32,430 nt of DNA, from the NCBI GenBank assembly GCA_052387115.1, contig JBQTJM010000194.1:1-32430 (forward strand). Reading direction: 5' to 3'. This DNA comes from JACCXJ01 sp052387115. GTDB lineage: Bacteria; Pseudomonadota; Gammaproteobacteria; JACCXJ01. A program made the translations under genes and the position numbers. Below, one piece after another: positions 1 to 9,230 of this stretch. The notes beneath the pieces are model-generated. The model saw only the letters and a program-made list of their open reading frames with translations. It was not told the origin of the DNA and ran no database searches. The stretch's first letter is position 1. Each line of letters starts with the position of its first letter.

Positions 1-188
1 TGCCGGGTTATGCCATCGTGAATCTGCTGGCGAGCTATCAGTGGCTGTTGGGTCCGACCAAGCTCACTGCTCAGCTTAACCTGGACAATCTATTCGATAA
101 GACCTACTTCGTCGGGAGCAATAGTGGGGGCGCGATTCAATTCGGTGCTCCGCGGACCTTTCTCGGATCGATACGAATAGAGTTCTAG
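1..188 (+). CDS. TonB-dependent outer-membrane receptor, C-terminal end (partial)
   Basis: The reading frame is open from the left edge and stops at TAG 186-188. The visible ~61 residues contain the typical last strands of a TonB-dependent beta-barrel: a hydrophobic strand around YAIVNLLASYQW, the strongly conserved turn 'NLDNLFDKTYF', a 'GAPRTFLGSIRIEF' closing strand, and a C-terminal Phe as expected for the outer-membrane assembly signal. The 'G.PRTF.GS' ending is characteristic of siderophore (FhuA/FpvA-like) receptors, which import ferric chelates across the outer membrane using TonB energy. The PepSY protein directly downstream is a frequent partner of such receptors. The ligand cannot be deduced because the plug and most of the barrel lie outside the window. 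Confidence 0.9.
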   Translation, partial: PGYAIVNLLASYQWLLGPTKLTAQLNLDNLFDKTYFVGSNSGGAIQFGAPRTFLGSIRIEF

Positions 189-204
189 CGTGGTGCACGT
201 ACCT

Positions 205-305
205 TTAGAGAGTCCTCCTCCTGACAGGGAGAGGAGCCAGGTGGGGACTGGGCGCGTAATGGCACCCCATCCCCATCCTAGCCTTGCCCGTTCTGTGAGG
301 GGGAA
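205..305. repeat. Degenerate palindromic intergenic repeat, REP/BIME-like
   Basis: Two GC-rich half sites resemble in composition and order the element at 21311-21427: one around 'cctgacagggagaggag' followed by 'ggtgggg', the other around 'catccccatcctagcc' followed by 'gtgaggggga'. If this is a decayed copy, the first codons of the PepSY reading frame are repeat-derived. The match is imperfect and judged by eye. Confidence 0.35.
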
Positions 306-1608
306 GGATCAGACGTCAACGCGCATTAAGACCCGCCGACTCTGGCTCCAGGTGCACCTGTGGTTGGGGCTTTTGGCCGGGGCCGTGTTGGTGGTCGTCG
401 GGCTCACCGGAAGCCTTCTGGCCTTTAGCGAGGAGCTGGACCGCTGGTTCAACGCAGACCTGTTGACCGTATCACCACAGGCGGCGGGGACCAGGGCATA
501 CCGGCCTCTTGATGATCTGTTTCGTGTGCTCAAGGAAGCTGTGGCGCCTAGCGGCCTTGCAAGGCGTCTCAATTTTCCACGTACAGCCGACCAGGCGCTC
601 TGTTTGCAGTACAGCGTGTCACTCCACAGTAGCGAAGACTCCGACTGGCTATTGACGTGCGTGGATCCGTATACGGGGAGACTCCTTGGCGTACGAGTAC
701 AAGCACGCGCCGAACGATTCTGGCCGGATAACTGGGTGTGGCTGGTCGTCGGGCTGCACACTACCCTCTTGGCGGGTAGCACGGGCTTGTACACCGTCAC
801 CGTCATCGCGGTGCTTTTGATCATCTCCGTGCTCACGGGCCTCATCCTCTGGTGGCCCTCGACCGGCAAATGGCGGCAGGCGTTCACTATAAAGCGGCAC
901 GCGAGCGCCGAGCGGCGCAACTTCGACCTGCACAAGACCTTCGGGTCTTATTCGGCCCTTGTGCTCGTGGTACTGCTATTTACGGGCATCTATAAGAACC
1001 TCCCCCAGTATGTGAAACCGCTGGTGGAGGTATTTTCGCCGGTTACCGCCTGGCCGGAGGGCTTGAAGTCGACACTCGTGCCGGGCCAGACGCCGATCAC
1101 GCCCGGTCAGGCGCTGGCCATCGCCGAGCGCCTGTTCCCCGATGGTGAGTTGGTCATGATGAAGCTGCCGCCCGACGGACCCGAGGGCGTCTACGCCGTC
1201 GGCAAGCGGGCGCCCGATGAGGTTGGAAGCTGGCCCTACCGGCACGTCTGGATCGAGCAGTACAGCGGCGCGGTGCTGCACGTGCAAGACCCCCACCACG
1301 GGACGGCGGGAGATAAGTTTCTGGAATGGCAGTTTCCGCTACATACCGGGGAGGCGTTTGGGTTGCCAGGGCGCATCCTCGTCTGCATCGCCGGCTTCGT
1401 TCCTGCTGTGCTTTATACCACCGGCTTCATCCGCTGGCGGCAGAAAGCACGTGCCAAGCGGCACACCCGCATGGTGGTTAGCAGGAATCAATCTACGCTA
1501 AATCCTGCGGGGGCTGCTGACGGGGTTATGGAAAATGGCATTGCGAGGATCCCAGCCGAAGAACGGCGGAGCGCAGCTTGCGTGAACCGCAGAGCGGCGT
1601 GTCGTTAA
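259..1608 (+). CDS. PepSY-associated transmembrane protein (PiuB/iron-regulated membrane protein type)
   Basis: This is an inner-membrane protein of the PepSY_TM family, whose genes usually sit beside TonB siderophore receptors; several members act in ferric-siderophore reduction or iron release. The first helix has the signature 'LWLQVHLWLGLLAG...LTGSLLAF', followed by a PepSY-like periplasmic stretch. Further helices include 'VLTGLILWWPSTGKW', with the conserved Trp-Trp-Pro, 'FDLHKTFGSYSALVL', with the conserved His, and a last helix near 'LVCIAGFVPAVLYTTGF'. The start is uncertain. A GTG at 190 is also in frame, but the codons up to about 305 look repeat-derived, so ATG 259 is a compromise and true homology begins near 322. 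The C-terminal ~45 residues look nonconserved. The stop codon overlaps the ribosome binding site of the NRPS, so the two are probably cotranscribed. Confidence 0.85.
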   Translation: MAPHPHPSLARSVRGKDQTSTRIKTRRLWLQVHLWLGLLAGAVLVVVGLTGSLLAFSEELDRWFNADLLTVSPQAAGTRAYRPLDDLFRVLKEAVAPSGLARRLNFPRTADQALCLQYSVSLHSSEDSDWLLTCVDPYTGRLLGVRVQARAERFWPDNWVWLVVGLHTTLLAGSTGLYTVTVIAVLLIISVLTGLILWWPSTGKWRQAFTIKRHASAERRNFDLHKTFGSYSALVLVVLLFTGIYKNLPQYVKPLVEVFSPVTAWPEGLKSTLVPGQTPITPGQALAIAERLFPDGELVMMKLPPDGPEGVYAVGKRAPDEVGSWPYRHVWIEQYSGAVLHVQDPHHGTAGDKFLEWQFPLHTGEAFGLPGRILVCIAGFVPAVLYTTGFIRWRQKARAKRHTRMVVSRNQSTLNPAGAADGVMENGIARIPAEERRSAACVNRRAACR

Positions 1609-1617
1609 GGGATAAAC

Positions 1618-4600
1618 ATGAACGATTGCAACCCGAGCCTAATTCCTTACCGGCAACTGTCCCCGGCCAAACGCGCCCTCTTGGAGATGCGCCTGCGGGG
1701 CCATGTCCCAGAAAGGACGAAGACCCAAGCCATTCCAAGGCGGCCCGAAGGAACCGGCGCCCTGCTCTCCTTTGCCCAGCAGCGACTTTGGTTTTTGCAC
1801 CAGATGGCGCCCCAGAACGCCGTCTACAGCGTGCCGGCCGCTCTGCGCCTGGAGGGCGTATTGAATCTATCTGCCTTGGAGCAGGCATTCACCGAGATCG
1901 TGCGCCGTCACGAAATCCTCAGGACCACCTTTGAGGTAGTGGGGGGCGAGCCGGTACAGGTGATTTCCCCTCTGCATCGAATGACCCTACCGATCGTTGA
2001 TCTCAAAGCGTTAGGGAAGGGGGAGCAGGAGGCTAGGGTGCGGGAGTTGATCGGTGAGGAGGCCCGGCGCCCCTTTGATCTCGAACGCGGTCCGCCGGTG
2101 CGGGTCTGTCTGCTAGAGTTGGGCGAGGTGGAGCACGTACTGCTCGCGACCCTGCACCACATCATCTGCGATGGCTGGTCGATGGGCATTCTGGTCCGGG
2201 AGATCGCCGAGTTGTACGAGGCGTTTTCCAGCGCGCGGCCCGCCCCCCTGCCGGAATTGCCGATCCAATACGCGGACTTCGCCTACTGGCAGCGGCAATG
2301 GCTTCAAGGGGAGACGCTCGAGCAACAGCTTGCCTATTGGAAACGCCAGCTCGCGGACCTGCCTGTTCTGGACTTCCCGACCGACCACCCCCGGCCGGCC
2401 GTGCCGAGCTTTAGAGGAGCTTCAGTTCCACTGCGCTTACCCCGGGATCTCACCGATCGCCTCAAAGCGCTGAGCAAGGATGCGGGCGTTACGCTCTTTG
2501 CAACTGTATTGGCTGTATTTTATGTGTTGCTCCACCGTTATACGGGTCAAAAGGACCTTGTGACAGGTACCGGCATTGCGAATCGGAATCGCCCAGACAT
2601 CGAAGGACTGATCGGGTGCTTCGTCAATGCATTGGTGCTCCGCATCAAGTTGGTGGCGGATCCGACGTTTCGCGAGCTTCTTGGCCTCGTCGATGAAGTG
2701 CTCTTAGGCGCTTATGCTCACCAGGACATGCCATTCGACAGGTTGGTCGAGGAGCTAAAGGTGAATCGAGACCCGACCCGGAATCCCCTGTTTCAGGTAG
2801 GCCTCGCCTTTAATAATGTCCCCCGGCAGCCGGTGCAATTGGCCAGGCTCGAGATAACCCCTGTCGAAATAGCGACCGGTACGGCCCAATTCGATTGTAC
2901 CGTCTATTTGTCGGAAGTAGCCGGAACGCTCGTGGGTTCCATCGTGTACAGCACCGACCTCTTCGCCGAATCGACGGTGAAGCAACTGGCAAGGCATTTC
3001 GCAGCACTGCTGGAAGGCGTGGTCATGAAGCCAATGGCCCGTCTCTCCGAGTTGCCGATGCTCAGCGACCGGGAACAGAGGCAATTGCTGGTCGAGTGGC
3101 AAGGTAGAAAGGGGCACTATCGGCGGAATCGATGTCTACACCAGTTGTTCGAGGCGCAAGCAAGGCAGGTTCCGGAAGCGAGGGCGGTGGTATGTGGCGC
3201 CCAACGACTCAGTTATCGCGATCTGAATACCAAGGCCAATCAGCTCGCTCATTACCTGCGAGCGCGTGGGATAGGACCGGAGTCCTTGGTGGGCGTTTGC
3301 ATGGGGCGTTCTGTGGATCTGGTCGTGGCTATCCTGGGCATACTCAAGGCGGGAGGTGCTTATGTCCCAATTGATCCGAGCTATCCTAACGAAAGGAGGG
3401 CATATTTGCTGGCGGATAGCACCGCACGGGTGGTGTTAGCGCAAGCGCCGCTGATGGAAGGGTTGCCGTCAGTGGATACGGAGTTTGTTTGCCTGGACCG
3501 GGATTGGGAGGCCATCGCCGAATACCCCGCGACTGCCCCTGCCAATGAGATCACCCCAGCACACCTGGCCTATGTGATCTATACCTCCGGGTCTACCGGC
3601 AAGCCCAAGGGTGTGAAGATCACTCACGCTAACGCTGTGCATTCCACCTGGGCGCGGTTTGACTATTATCAAGAACCTGTCGGGCGCTTCCTGTTGTTGC
3701 CCTCCTTTGCCTTTGATAGTTCGGTGGCGGGGATCTTCTGGACGCTGAGCCAGGGCGGGTGTTTATGCCTGCCTGAAGAGGATAGGCAGCGCGACCCAGT
3801 GGCCTTGGCAGCGGAGATCGCGGAGAAGGGGATTACACATCTTTTGTGTTTGCCCTCCTTTTACCAACTGCTGCTCGAACAAGACGAGCGTAAGCTCGGC
3901 TCGCTGCGGGTGGTGATCGTGGCCGGGGAGGCTTGTTTGGCTGGGTTGGTAAGGCGGCACTATGAGGCCCTCCCCCAAGTGACATTGTTCAACGAATATG
4001 GCCCGACGGAAGGCACCGTGTGGACCAGCGTATCCCGGCTTCAAGCAGAGGATGCACAGAATACAATCCCGATCGGGCGGCCGATTAATAATGTCGAGAG
4101 CTACTTGTTGGATGCGTTCCTCAATGCGATACCGATTGGCGTGTCGGGCGAGATCTATATTGGGGGTGCGGGTCTAGCGCGAGGATATCTTAACCGTCCG
4201 GATCAGACGGCTGGCCGATTCATTCCTCATCCCTTCGGTCAGGAAGGCTCGAGGCTTTATAGAACCGGAGATTTGGCGCGCTTCCGAGCGGACGGGAACA
4301 TCGAGTTCCTGGGACGTATTGACCACCAGGTGAAGATCCGGGGCTTTCGCGTCGAGGTTGGGGAGATCGAAGCCACGCTACTGGAACACCCTCAGGTACA
4401 GGAGGCGGTGGTCATTGCGCGGGAAGATGTCCCTGGGGACAAGCGCCTGGCGGCTTATTGCGTCCTTTCTCCCTTGCGGGAAGAAAACGAAGGTCGGATT
4501 GCTGGTCCTCTCAATGGCGACGGCCTGCGGGACTTCATGACGAAGTCCCTGCCCGACTACATGGTGCCCTCAGCGCTTGTCCTCCTCGACTCTCTGCCTT

Positions 4601-6123
4601 TGACCGCTAACGGGAAGGTGGACCGCAAGGCCCTGCTTGCACGAGATCTAAGCCAGCCATCGGCACACCAATATGCTGTGCCACGCAATCCGACGGAGGA
4701 GGTCCTCGCTCAGATTTGGTCCGAAACTTTAGGCGTCGAGCGGGTAGGCATACACGATAACTTCTTTCAGCTCGGCGGGCATTCGATACTTGCCGTCCAG
4801 CTCGTTATGAAGGTCAATGATGCCTTTCATCTGGACCTTGAAATAGCGGTCGTGTTCGAGCGACCGACGGTCGCTATGCTGGCAGAGCTTATAGACCAGG
4901 GCGAAGCTCTAAACTCGGAGCACGATGCAAATTACGTAGGTTTAGGAGCGGAAGCACATCTCGACCCTGCTATTTGGCCGGCGGGCAATTGGTTGCCGCT
5001 TCAAAGTGACCCGGCAGAAATCTTCCTGACAGGGGCAACCGGATTTCTCGGGGCGTTTCTACTCCACGAGCTACTGCAGCAAACCTCGGCGAATATCCAT
5101 TGCCTGGTGCGTGCTGAAACATATGCAGAGGCCTTCGACAAGCTGCGATGTGCCCTAGAACGTTATGGCATATACGATTCTGATCTTGTGCGCAGAGTTC
5201 TGCCTGTCCCTGGAGATCTCTCGAGTGCGGGTTTCGGCCTTACGACGGCGCTATTTCAGTCACTCGCCGAACGGGTAGAAGTAATTTACCACAACGGGGC
5301 GCAGGTCAATTTCGTTCAGCCTTACGCGGCGCTGAAAGCCGCCAATGTGCTCGGGACTCAGGAAATACTGCGCCTGGCGTGTACGCGAAAAGTCAAACCG
5401 GTTCACTATGTGTCCACCTTGTCCGTCTTCGGCACTGAATCGCCCCCTAGCCCTCACGGTTTCTCGGAAGACGACTTCCCAGGTCCGAGTGCAGATTTGG
5501 GGAATGGTTACGGCCAGAGCAAATGGGTGGCAGAGCAGCTTGTGAGAATCGCCGCGAGCCGCGGGTTACCGGTCAGCGTCTACAGGCCGGCAACCGTGAC
5601 TGGACATAGCCGCACGGGTGCATGGAACAGCGACGACTTTCTCTGTCGCCTGATCCGAGGCTGTATCGCGATCGGCGCGGCGCCCGCAGAGCCGGTACAC
5701 TTCGACATTGTGCCGGTCGACTACGTCAGTAGGGCCATCGTATATCTCTCTAGGACACCTGACGCAATCGGCGGGACCTTCCATCTTAATAACAAATGCC
5801 TAGTCAGTAGCACGGCTTTGCTTGATTGGATCAAGTCCTTCGGCTACTCGGTGGGGCAGCAGTCCTACCTTGAGTGGCGTGAAAAGGTCATGGAAGTAGC
5901 CGAACAGTCTAGCCACCATCCGCTATATCCACTGCTTCCAATGTTTAGAGCCAACACGCCCCGCGGGGACAGTCCCTCCGACCTCCGCGAACGATATAAC
6001 TGCAGTAGGACTCTAGAAGCACTTATGGACAGCGGAATTCGATGTCCCGTTCCAGATCGGGCTCTGTTGGAAGCCTATTTATCGTATCTGCAACGCACTG
6101 GAAGCCTTGCCCCAAGTGCGTAA
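1618..6123 (+). CDS. Single-module nonribosomal peptide synthetase, C-A-PCP-thioester reductase
   Basis: This 1501-residue enzyme activates one amino acid, condenses it with an upstream acyl or peptidyl group and releases the product reductively. Residues ~48-480 are a condensation domain with the active motif HHIICDG (180-186). Residues ~506-1005 are an adenylation domain with YTSGSTGKPKG near 655, NEYGPTE near 792 and NGKVDRK near 998. A carrier domain has LGGHSI with phosphopantetheine Ser1056. Residues ~1130-1495 are an SDR-type thioester reductase with GATGFLG (from 1139) and catalytic Tyr1298/Lys1302 (YGQSK). My hand-aligned specificity residues are D-S-A-L-I-A-E-V-W-K, which I cannot assign to a substrate. 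The N-terminal 'LSPAKRALLEMRLR' resembles an NRPS docking segment, so an upstream partner may exist elsewhere; no starter module, MbtH protein or thioesterase is present. A good ribosome site (AAGGGA, 1607-1612) overlaps the upstream stop. The product should be an aldehyde, or an alcohol after a second reduction. Confidence 0.95.
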   Translation: MNDCNPSLIPYRQLSPAKRALLEMRLRGHVPERTKTQAIPRRPEGTGALLSFAQQRLWFLHQMAPQNAVYSVPAALRLEGVLNLSALEQAFTEIVRRHEILRTTFEVVGGEPVQVISPLHRMTLPIVDLKALGKGEQEARVRELIGEEARRPFDLERGPPVRVCLLELGEVEHVLLATLHHIICDGWSMGILVREIAELYEAFSSARPAPLPELPIQYADFAYWQRQWLQGETLEQQLAYWKRQLADLPVLDFPTDHPRPAVPSFRGASVPLRLPRDLTDRLKALSKDAGVTLFATVLAVFYVLLHRYTGQKDLVTGTGIANRNRPDIEGLIGCFVNALVLRIKLVADPTFRELLGLVDEVLLGAYAHQDMPFDRLVEELKVNRDPTRNPLFQVGLAFNNVPRQPVQLARLEITPVEIATGTAQFDCTVYLSEVAGTLVGSIVYSTDLFAESTVKQLARHFAALLEGVVMKPMARLSELPMLSDREQRQLLVEWQGRKGHYRRNRCLHQLFEAQARQVPEARAVVCGAQRLSYRDLNTKANQLAHYLRARGIGPESLVGVCMGRSVDLVVAILGILKAGGAYVPIDPSYPNERRAYLLADSTARVVLAQAPLMEGLPSVDTEFVCLDRDWEAIAEYPATAPANEITPAHLAYVIYTSGSTGKPKGVKITHANAVHSTWARFDYYQEPVGRFLLLPSFAFDSSVAGIFWTLSQGGCLCLPEEDRQRDPVALAAEIAEKGITHLLCLPSFYQLLLEQDERKLGSLRVVIVAGEACLAGLVRRHYEALPQVTLFNEYGPTEGTVWTSVSRLQAEDAQNTIPIGRPINNVESYLLDAFLNAIPIGVSGEIYIGGAGLARGYLNRPDQTAGRFIPHPFGQEGSRLYRTGDLARFRADGNIEFLGRIDHQVKIRGFRVEVGEIEATLLEHPQVQEAVVIAREDVPGDKRLAAYCVLSPLREENEGRIAGPLNGDGLRDFMTKSLPDYMVPSALVLLDSLPLTANGKVDRKALLARDLSQPSAHQYAVPRNPTEEVLAQIWSETLGVERVGIHDNFFQLGGHSILAVQLVMKVNDAFHLDLEIAVVFERPTVAMLAELIDQGEALNSEHDANYVGLGAEAHLDPAIWPAGNWLPLQSDPAEIFLTGATGFLGAFLLHELLQQTSANIHCLVRAETYAEAFDKLRCALERYGIYDSDLVRRVLPVPGDLSSAGFGLTTALFQSLAERVEVIYHNGAQVNFVQPYAALKAANVLGTQEILRLACTRKVKPVHYVSTLSVFGTESPPSPHGFSEDDFPGPSADLGNGYGQSKWVAEQLVRIAASRGLPVSVYRPATVTGHSRTGAWNSDDFLCRLIRGCIAIGAAPAEPVHFDIVPVDYVSRAIVYLSRTPDAIGGTFHLNNKCLVSSTALLDWIKSFGYSVGQQSYLEWREKVMEVAEQSSHHPLYPLLPMFRANTPRGDSPSDLRERYNCSRTLEALMDSGIRCPVPDRALLEAYLSYLQRTGSLAPSA

Positions 6124-6153
6124 CGTATCATCCATAGAGCTCCGCAATGCCGA

Positions 6154-7680
6154 TTGTTTGCGCGGCAAGCCGTGCTACCTTTGCCATACTGCGTCGCCTC
6201 ACGTGTTGCAGGTGAGATCGTCTATACGAATTCTACGCAAGCAACGTTCCGCTGCCTTTCCTGCTACGGCGAGGTAAACGAAACACACGGTAACGGATTG
6301 GCCTGCCGGCAATGCGGGGGCGTATATCCGGTCGTCGACGGTATCCCAATTATCATGCCACGCGCAATGCATGTGCTTGGGGCCTACGTTCGGGAACTCA
6401 GAGCTACAAGAGCAAGGGTGAACGAGCTCAAAAAGGAACTGGCGCCGTTATTAATCACCAAGGCAGGTCACGAGCTATCAGAGCGGGCTGAAAGAATGGT
6501 AGAGGCAATGTCGCAAAATGCCGCCTTAATGGAAGAACACTGCCGCCCCATCATTAACTGCTTGGGTAATGAAGAGGCCGCAGACGATCTGATAGCCTGG
6601 GTGGCTACGCGGAGCGGCTATTCATATGGTGAGATCCTGTCTTATTTTTATCAGGATTGGTACGGAACGCGTGAATTTGATGCGGTCAGAAACCTGTTCG
6701 AGCCGGCGGTCGGGGAGTATTGCACGGACCGGGGATCGTTAGCAGTCTTGGGTGCAGGGGCCTGCGGCTTATTGTACGCCCTAGCGAAATATTTTCATTC
6801 GTCGTTCGGGGTCGACCTTTCACTGCCAGGTTTGCTGACGGCCAAGCATCTGATTGAGGGAGAGGCTGTCTCAATACATTTAGAGCGTGCCGGTTGGAAG
6901 AGAATTTCCTTGTCGCCACCAGAGCCATCCCGAGGGGACATTCGCTTTCTCGTCGCGAATGTCATGAGCCCGCCATTTCAAGACGCCAGCTTATCGCTGG
7001 TGGCAACGCAGTATCTGTTAGACATTGTTCCAAACCCAATGTGGTTCATTGAGGAAATTCATAGGATCCTTAAGCCGGAAGGCGTGTGGATCAATTTCTC
7101 GAAGCCATTTAGATGGCTGGAGGACCCTGTTGATCTGGGGCCGCGGACGCTGACGGAGCTAACTCCGCTCCTAGAAAGACTGAACTTCTGTGTGCTTCAG
7201 ACCGATCTGGTGCGATTTAAGCAACTTAATGTGGATGACGTATATATGGGCGGAGATAGGTTTGACCAGGAAGTAGACTTTTTCGTGGCACAAAAAGCGG
7301 CTAGGAATACGCTGCCAACGTTCACGGAAGCAAGAGGCCGCATGCGTAGTGATCGGAACATGGCCTGGGATCAAATCCCAAGAGTTGTGAGCTGCAGAGA
7401 GGTCGCCTTCCTTCACAAGAAGTGTTTCTCTGCGGGCGGAGTCACAAGTAGCTCCGAGATAAGCATAATGAACACGTCGTTGCCTATGAAGCAAGACCAT
7501 GTACAACTGGCTGAAGCGTTATTTGAGTGCATTGATGGTAAGCAGACGCTGCGCGAGATATGGCACATACTTAGAGATAGAGGCAATAGTATTAATGAGC
7601 AGGACTTTCTGGATATAATGTGCTGCTTGAATATCGACCACTATTTGCTGGATATGGGTGAAGAACTTTCATTGGCGTGA
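6154..7680 (+). CDS. SAM-dependent methyltransferase with N-terminal Trm112-like zinc ribbon
   Basis: The protein has three parts. Residues ~31-68 form a zinc ribbon with CLSC (34-37) and CRQC (51-54), followed by 'GGVYPVVDGIPIIM', the classic Trm112-like signature that precedes many methyltransferases. Residues ~165-385 form a class I methyltransferase: 'VLGAGACGLLYALA' (motif I, near 198), 'VANVMSPPFQD', and 'FIEEIHRILKPEGVWINFSKP'. The last motif resembles the carnosine N-methyltransferase (N2227) family. The C-terminal ~70 residues ('DGKQTLREIWHILRD') look like a small helical or PqqD/winged-helix-like domain. The start is TTG 6154; GTG 6172 and TTG 6181 are alternatives, and no good ribosome site decides. 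By-eye base composition is lower in GC than its neighbours (27/60 at 7201-7260). It probably methylates the NRPS product or a precursor; the substrate is unknown. Confidence 0.8.
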   Translation: MFARQAVLPLPYCVASRVAGEIVYTNSTQATFRCLSCYGEVNETHGNGLACRQCGGVYPVVDGIPIIMPRAMHVLGAYVRELRATRARVNELKKELAPLLITKAGHELSERAERMVEAMSQNAALMEEHCRPIINCLGNEEAADDLIAWVATRSGYSYGEILSYFYQDWYGTREFDAVRNLFEPAVGEYCTDRGSLAVLGAGACGLLYALAKYFHSSFGVDLSLPGLLTAKHLIEGEAVSIHLERAGWKRISLSPPEPSRGDIRFLVANVMSPPFQDASLSLVATQYLLDIVPNPMWFIEEIHRILKPEGVWINFSKPFRWLEDPVDLGPRTLTELTPLLERLNFCVLQTDLVRFKQLNVDDVYMGGDRFDQEVDFFVAQKAARNTLPTFTEARGRMRSDRNMAWDQIPRVVSCREVAFLHKKCFSAGGVTSSSEISIMNTSLPMKQDHVQLAEALFECIDGKQTLREIWHILRDRGNSINEQDFLDIMCCLNIDHYLLDMGEELSLA

Positions 7681-7814
7681 CTGTCTGTGTCGAGTATGGC
7701 AGTGCCACTTCGTCAGTAAAACAGGATCGCGTAAAGTCGCGATGATTTCTCATTGCGTATTCCGGATACTTGGCATCCGCTTCCAGGAGGGTCCTGTGTC
7801 AACGGTGATCTGCC

Positions 7815-9230
7815 GTGGCTAATATCGTATTTGTCCTGGCACCGGTGACGGGTTCGTTAAACTCGAGCCTCAAACTGGCAAAAACTCTTAGGGACAGTGG
7901 GCATGGGGTTAGCTATATTGGGCTAGCGGACAGCGAGGAACACGTGCTCAGGAATGGCTTAGAGTTCAATAGGCTGTACGAAACGTGGTTTCCGAAAGGA
8001 CTGGCCGCGGAAATCACCATGAATGCATTAATCAACGGCTCCGCCAGCGCTAAAGCATTCCGAACGGACACGCTAAGACGACAGGCATTCCTCGAGGCTA
8101 TCGTTGCTGAAAAGGATACGGAGTTTCAGGAGACCATGGCAGCTATAAAGCCGGACCTTATTGTTCATATACACTCAGATCCCCTAATGGTAGTGCTCGC
8201 GTTGTTGACGTGTTCGTTTGGGACCAGCGTAGTCTATCTGCGCGATATGCTAGGACGATCGGAGTATTCCGCTATTCCACCCATGGGGACAGACATTATT
8301 CCATCAGGCGCAATATCACAGCTACGTACGTATCTGGCGTGGCGGAAAAGCGCAGTTCTTAGACGTTATCGGAAGGCCTACTACCGGCTTGCGTATGGGG
8401 CGGATTTCGACGGGATGATAAGAAAGGTCGCTTCGAAATGCGGATATCCGTGGTCCCTGGTGGATAGGAGCGGGATACCGGCCTACACCCTTAGGCTTCC
8501 GGAGATAGTGCTGTGTCCAAAGGAGTTCGATTTTCCTCAGGCAGAAAAGCCGGGGCGTTACTATGCAGAGGCGTCGATAGATGTCGATCGAGATCAACCA
8601 CCCTTTCCATGGGAGTCTTTAGATGGGATGTCCCCGTTGGTGTATTGTGCTCTTGGGACATTGACGTGGTTTCCGCAAAGCCGGTACCGAGCGTTTTACC
8701 AGGCTGTTATTGACGCATCACGATCACGACCTAACTGGCAATGGGTCGTGGCGTTGGGTGATATCCTCCCGGTGCAGGACTTTAGGGATGTGCCCGATAA
8801 TGTCATCCTCGTAAACCAAGCCCCACAACTGCAACTGCTTAAGCGAGCCAGCATGATGATTACCCATGGAGGCACGAATACGATAAAGGAATGCATCTAT
8901 TATGGCGTTCCAATGGTCGTGTACCCATTGGGGTACGATCATCCAGGCAATGCGGCGAGGGTCGTTTATCACGGCCTTGGTGTAAAGGGAACTTTCTTGA
9001 AGGTAACCGCAGAGCAAGTGCGAGATCTTGTTAACAGTGTGAATAGCGATCCTTATTACCGAATGCAAGTTAGGCTGATGCAAGCGAAGTTCCGCGAAGT
9101 GGAGGACGCGCAGTTGGGCGTAAGATTGATCAATGCAATAGTGCAGGAACAAGCGGTATCCCAGAATCGCGGTCAGATTGGGCGCAATGCCTTGCTGGAT
9201 GCCGAGAAACGGAGGGGGCCGACATGTTAA
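7815..9230 (+). CDS. UDP-glycosyltransferase, GT1 (MGT/UGT-like) family
   Basis: A 471-residue GT-B fold glycosyltransferase that would move a sugar from an NDP donor to a small acceptor in the cytoplasm. The N-terminus 'ANIVFVLAPVTGSLNSSLKLAKTL' is the acceptor-domain start of the macrolide/UGT group. 'PLVYCALGTLTWF' is the C-domain entry strand, and residues ~350-382 carry the donor-binding signature 'THGGTNTIKECIYYGVP' followed by 'GYDHPGNAARV'. The start is GTG 7815, fixed by an in-frame TGA at 7806-7808; a purine-rich site near 7785 is too far away to be convincing. It overlaps the carbamoyltransferase start by 7 bp, which implies translational coupling. AT-richer codon use matches the upstream methyltransferase rather than the GC-rich exporter. 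The acceptor is presumably the NRPS product, by context only. Confidence 0.88.
   Translation: MANIVFVLAPVTGSLNSSLKLAKTLRDSGHGVSYIGLADSEEHVLRNGLEFNRLYETWFPKGLAAEITMNALINGSASAKAFRTDTLRRQAFLEAIVAEKDTEFQETMAAIKPDLIVHIHSDPLMVVLALLTCSFGTSVVYLRDMLGRSEYSAIPPMGTDIIPSGAISQLRTYLAWRKSAVLRRYRKAYYRLAYGADFDGMIRKVASKCGYPWSLVDRSGIPAYTLRLPEIVLCPKEFDFPQAEKPGRYYAEASIDVDRDQPPFPWESLDGMSPLVYCALGTLTWFPQSRYRAFYQAVIDASRSRPNWQWVVALGDILPVQDFRDVPDNVILVNQAPQLQLLKRASMMITHGGTNTIKECIYYGVPMVVYPLGYDHPGNAARVVYHGLGVKGTFLKVTAEQVRDLVNSVNSDPYYRMQVRLMQAKFREVEDAQLGVRLINAIVQEQAVSQNRGQIGRNALLDAEKRRGPTC

Noticed and set aside
7681..7814. Possible riboswitch or leader before the glycosyltransferase
   Set aside because: 133 bp with no recognisable conserved RNA motif, hairpin-terminator or clear promoter.
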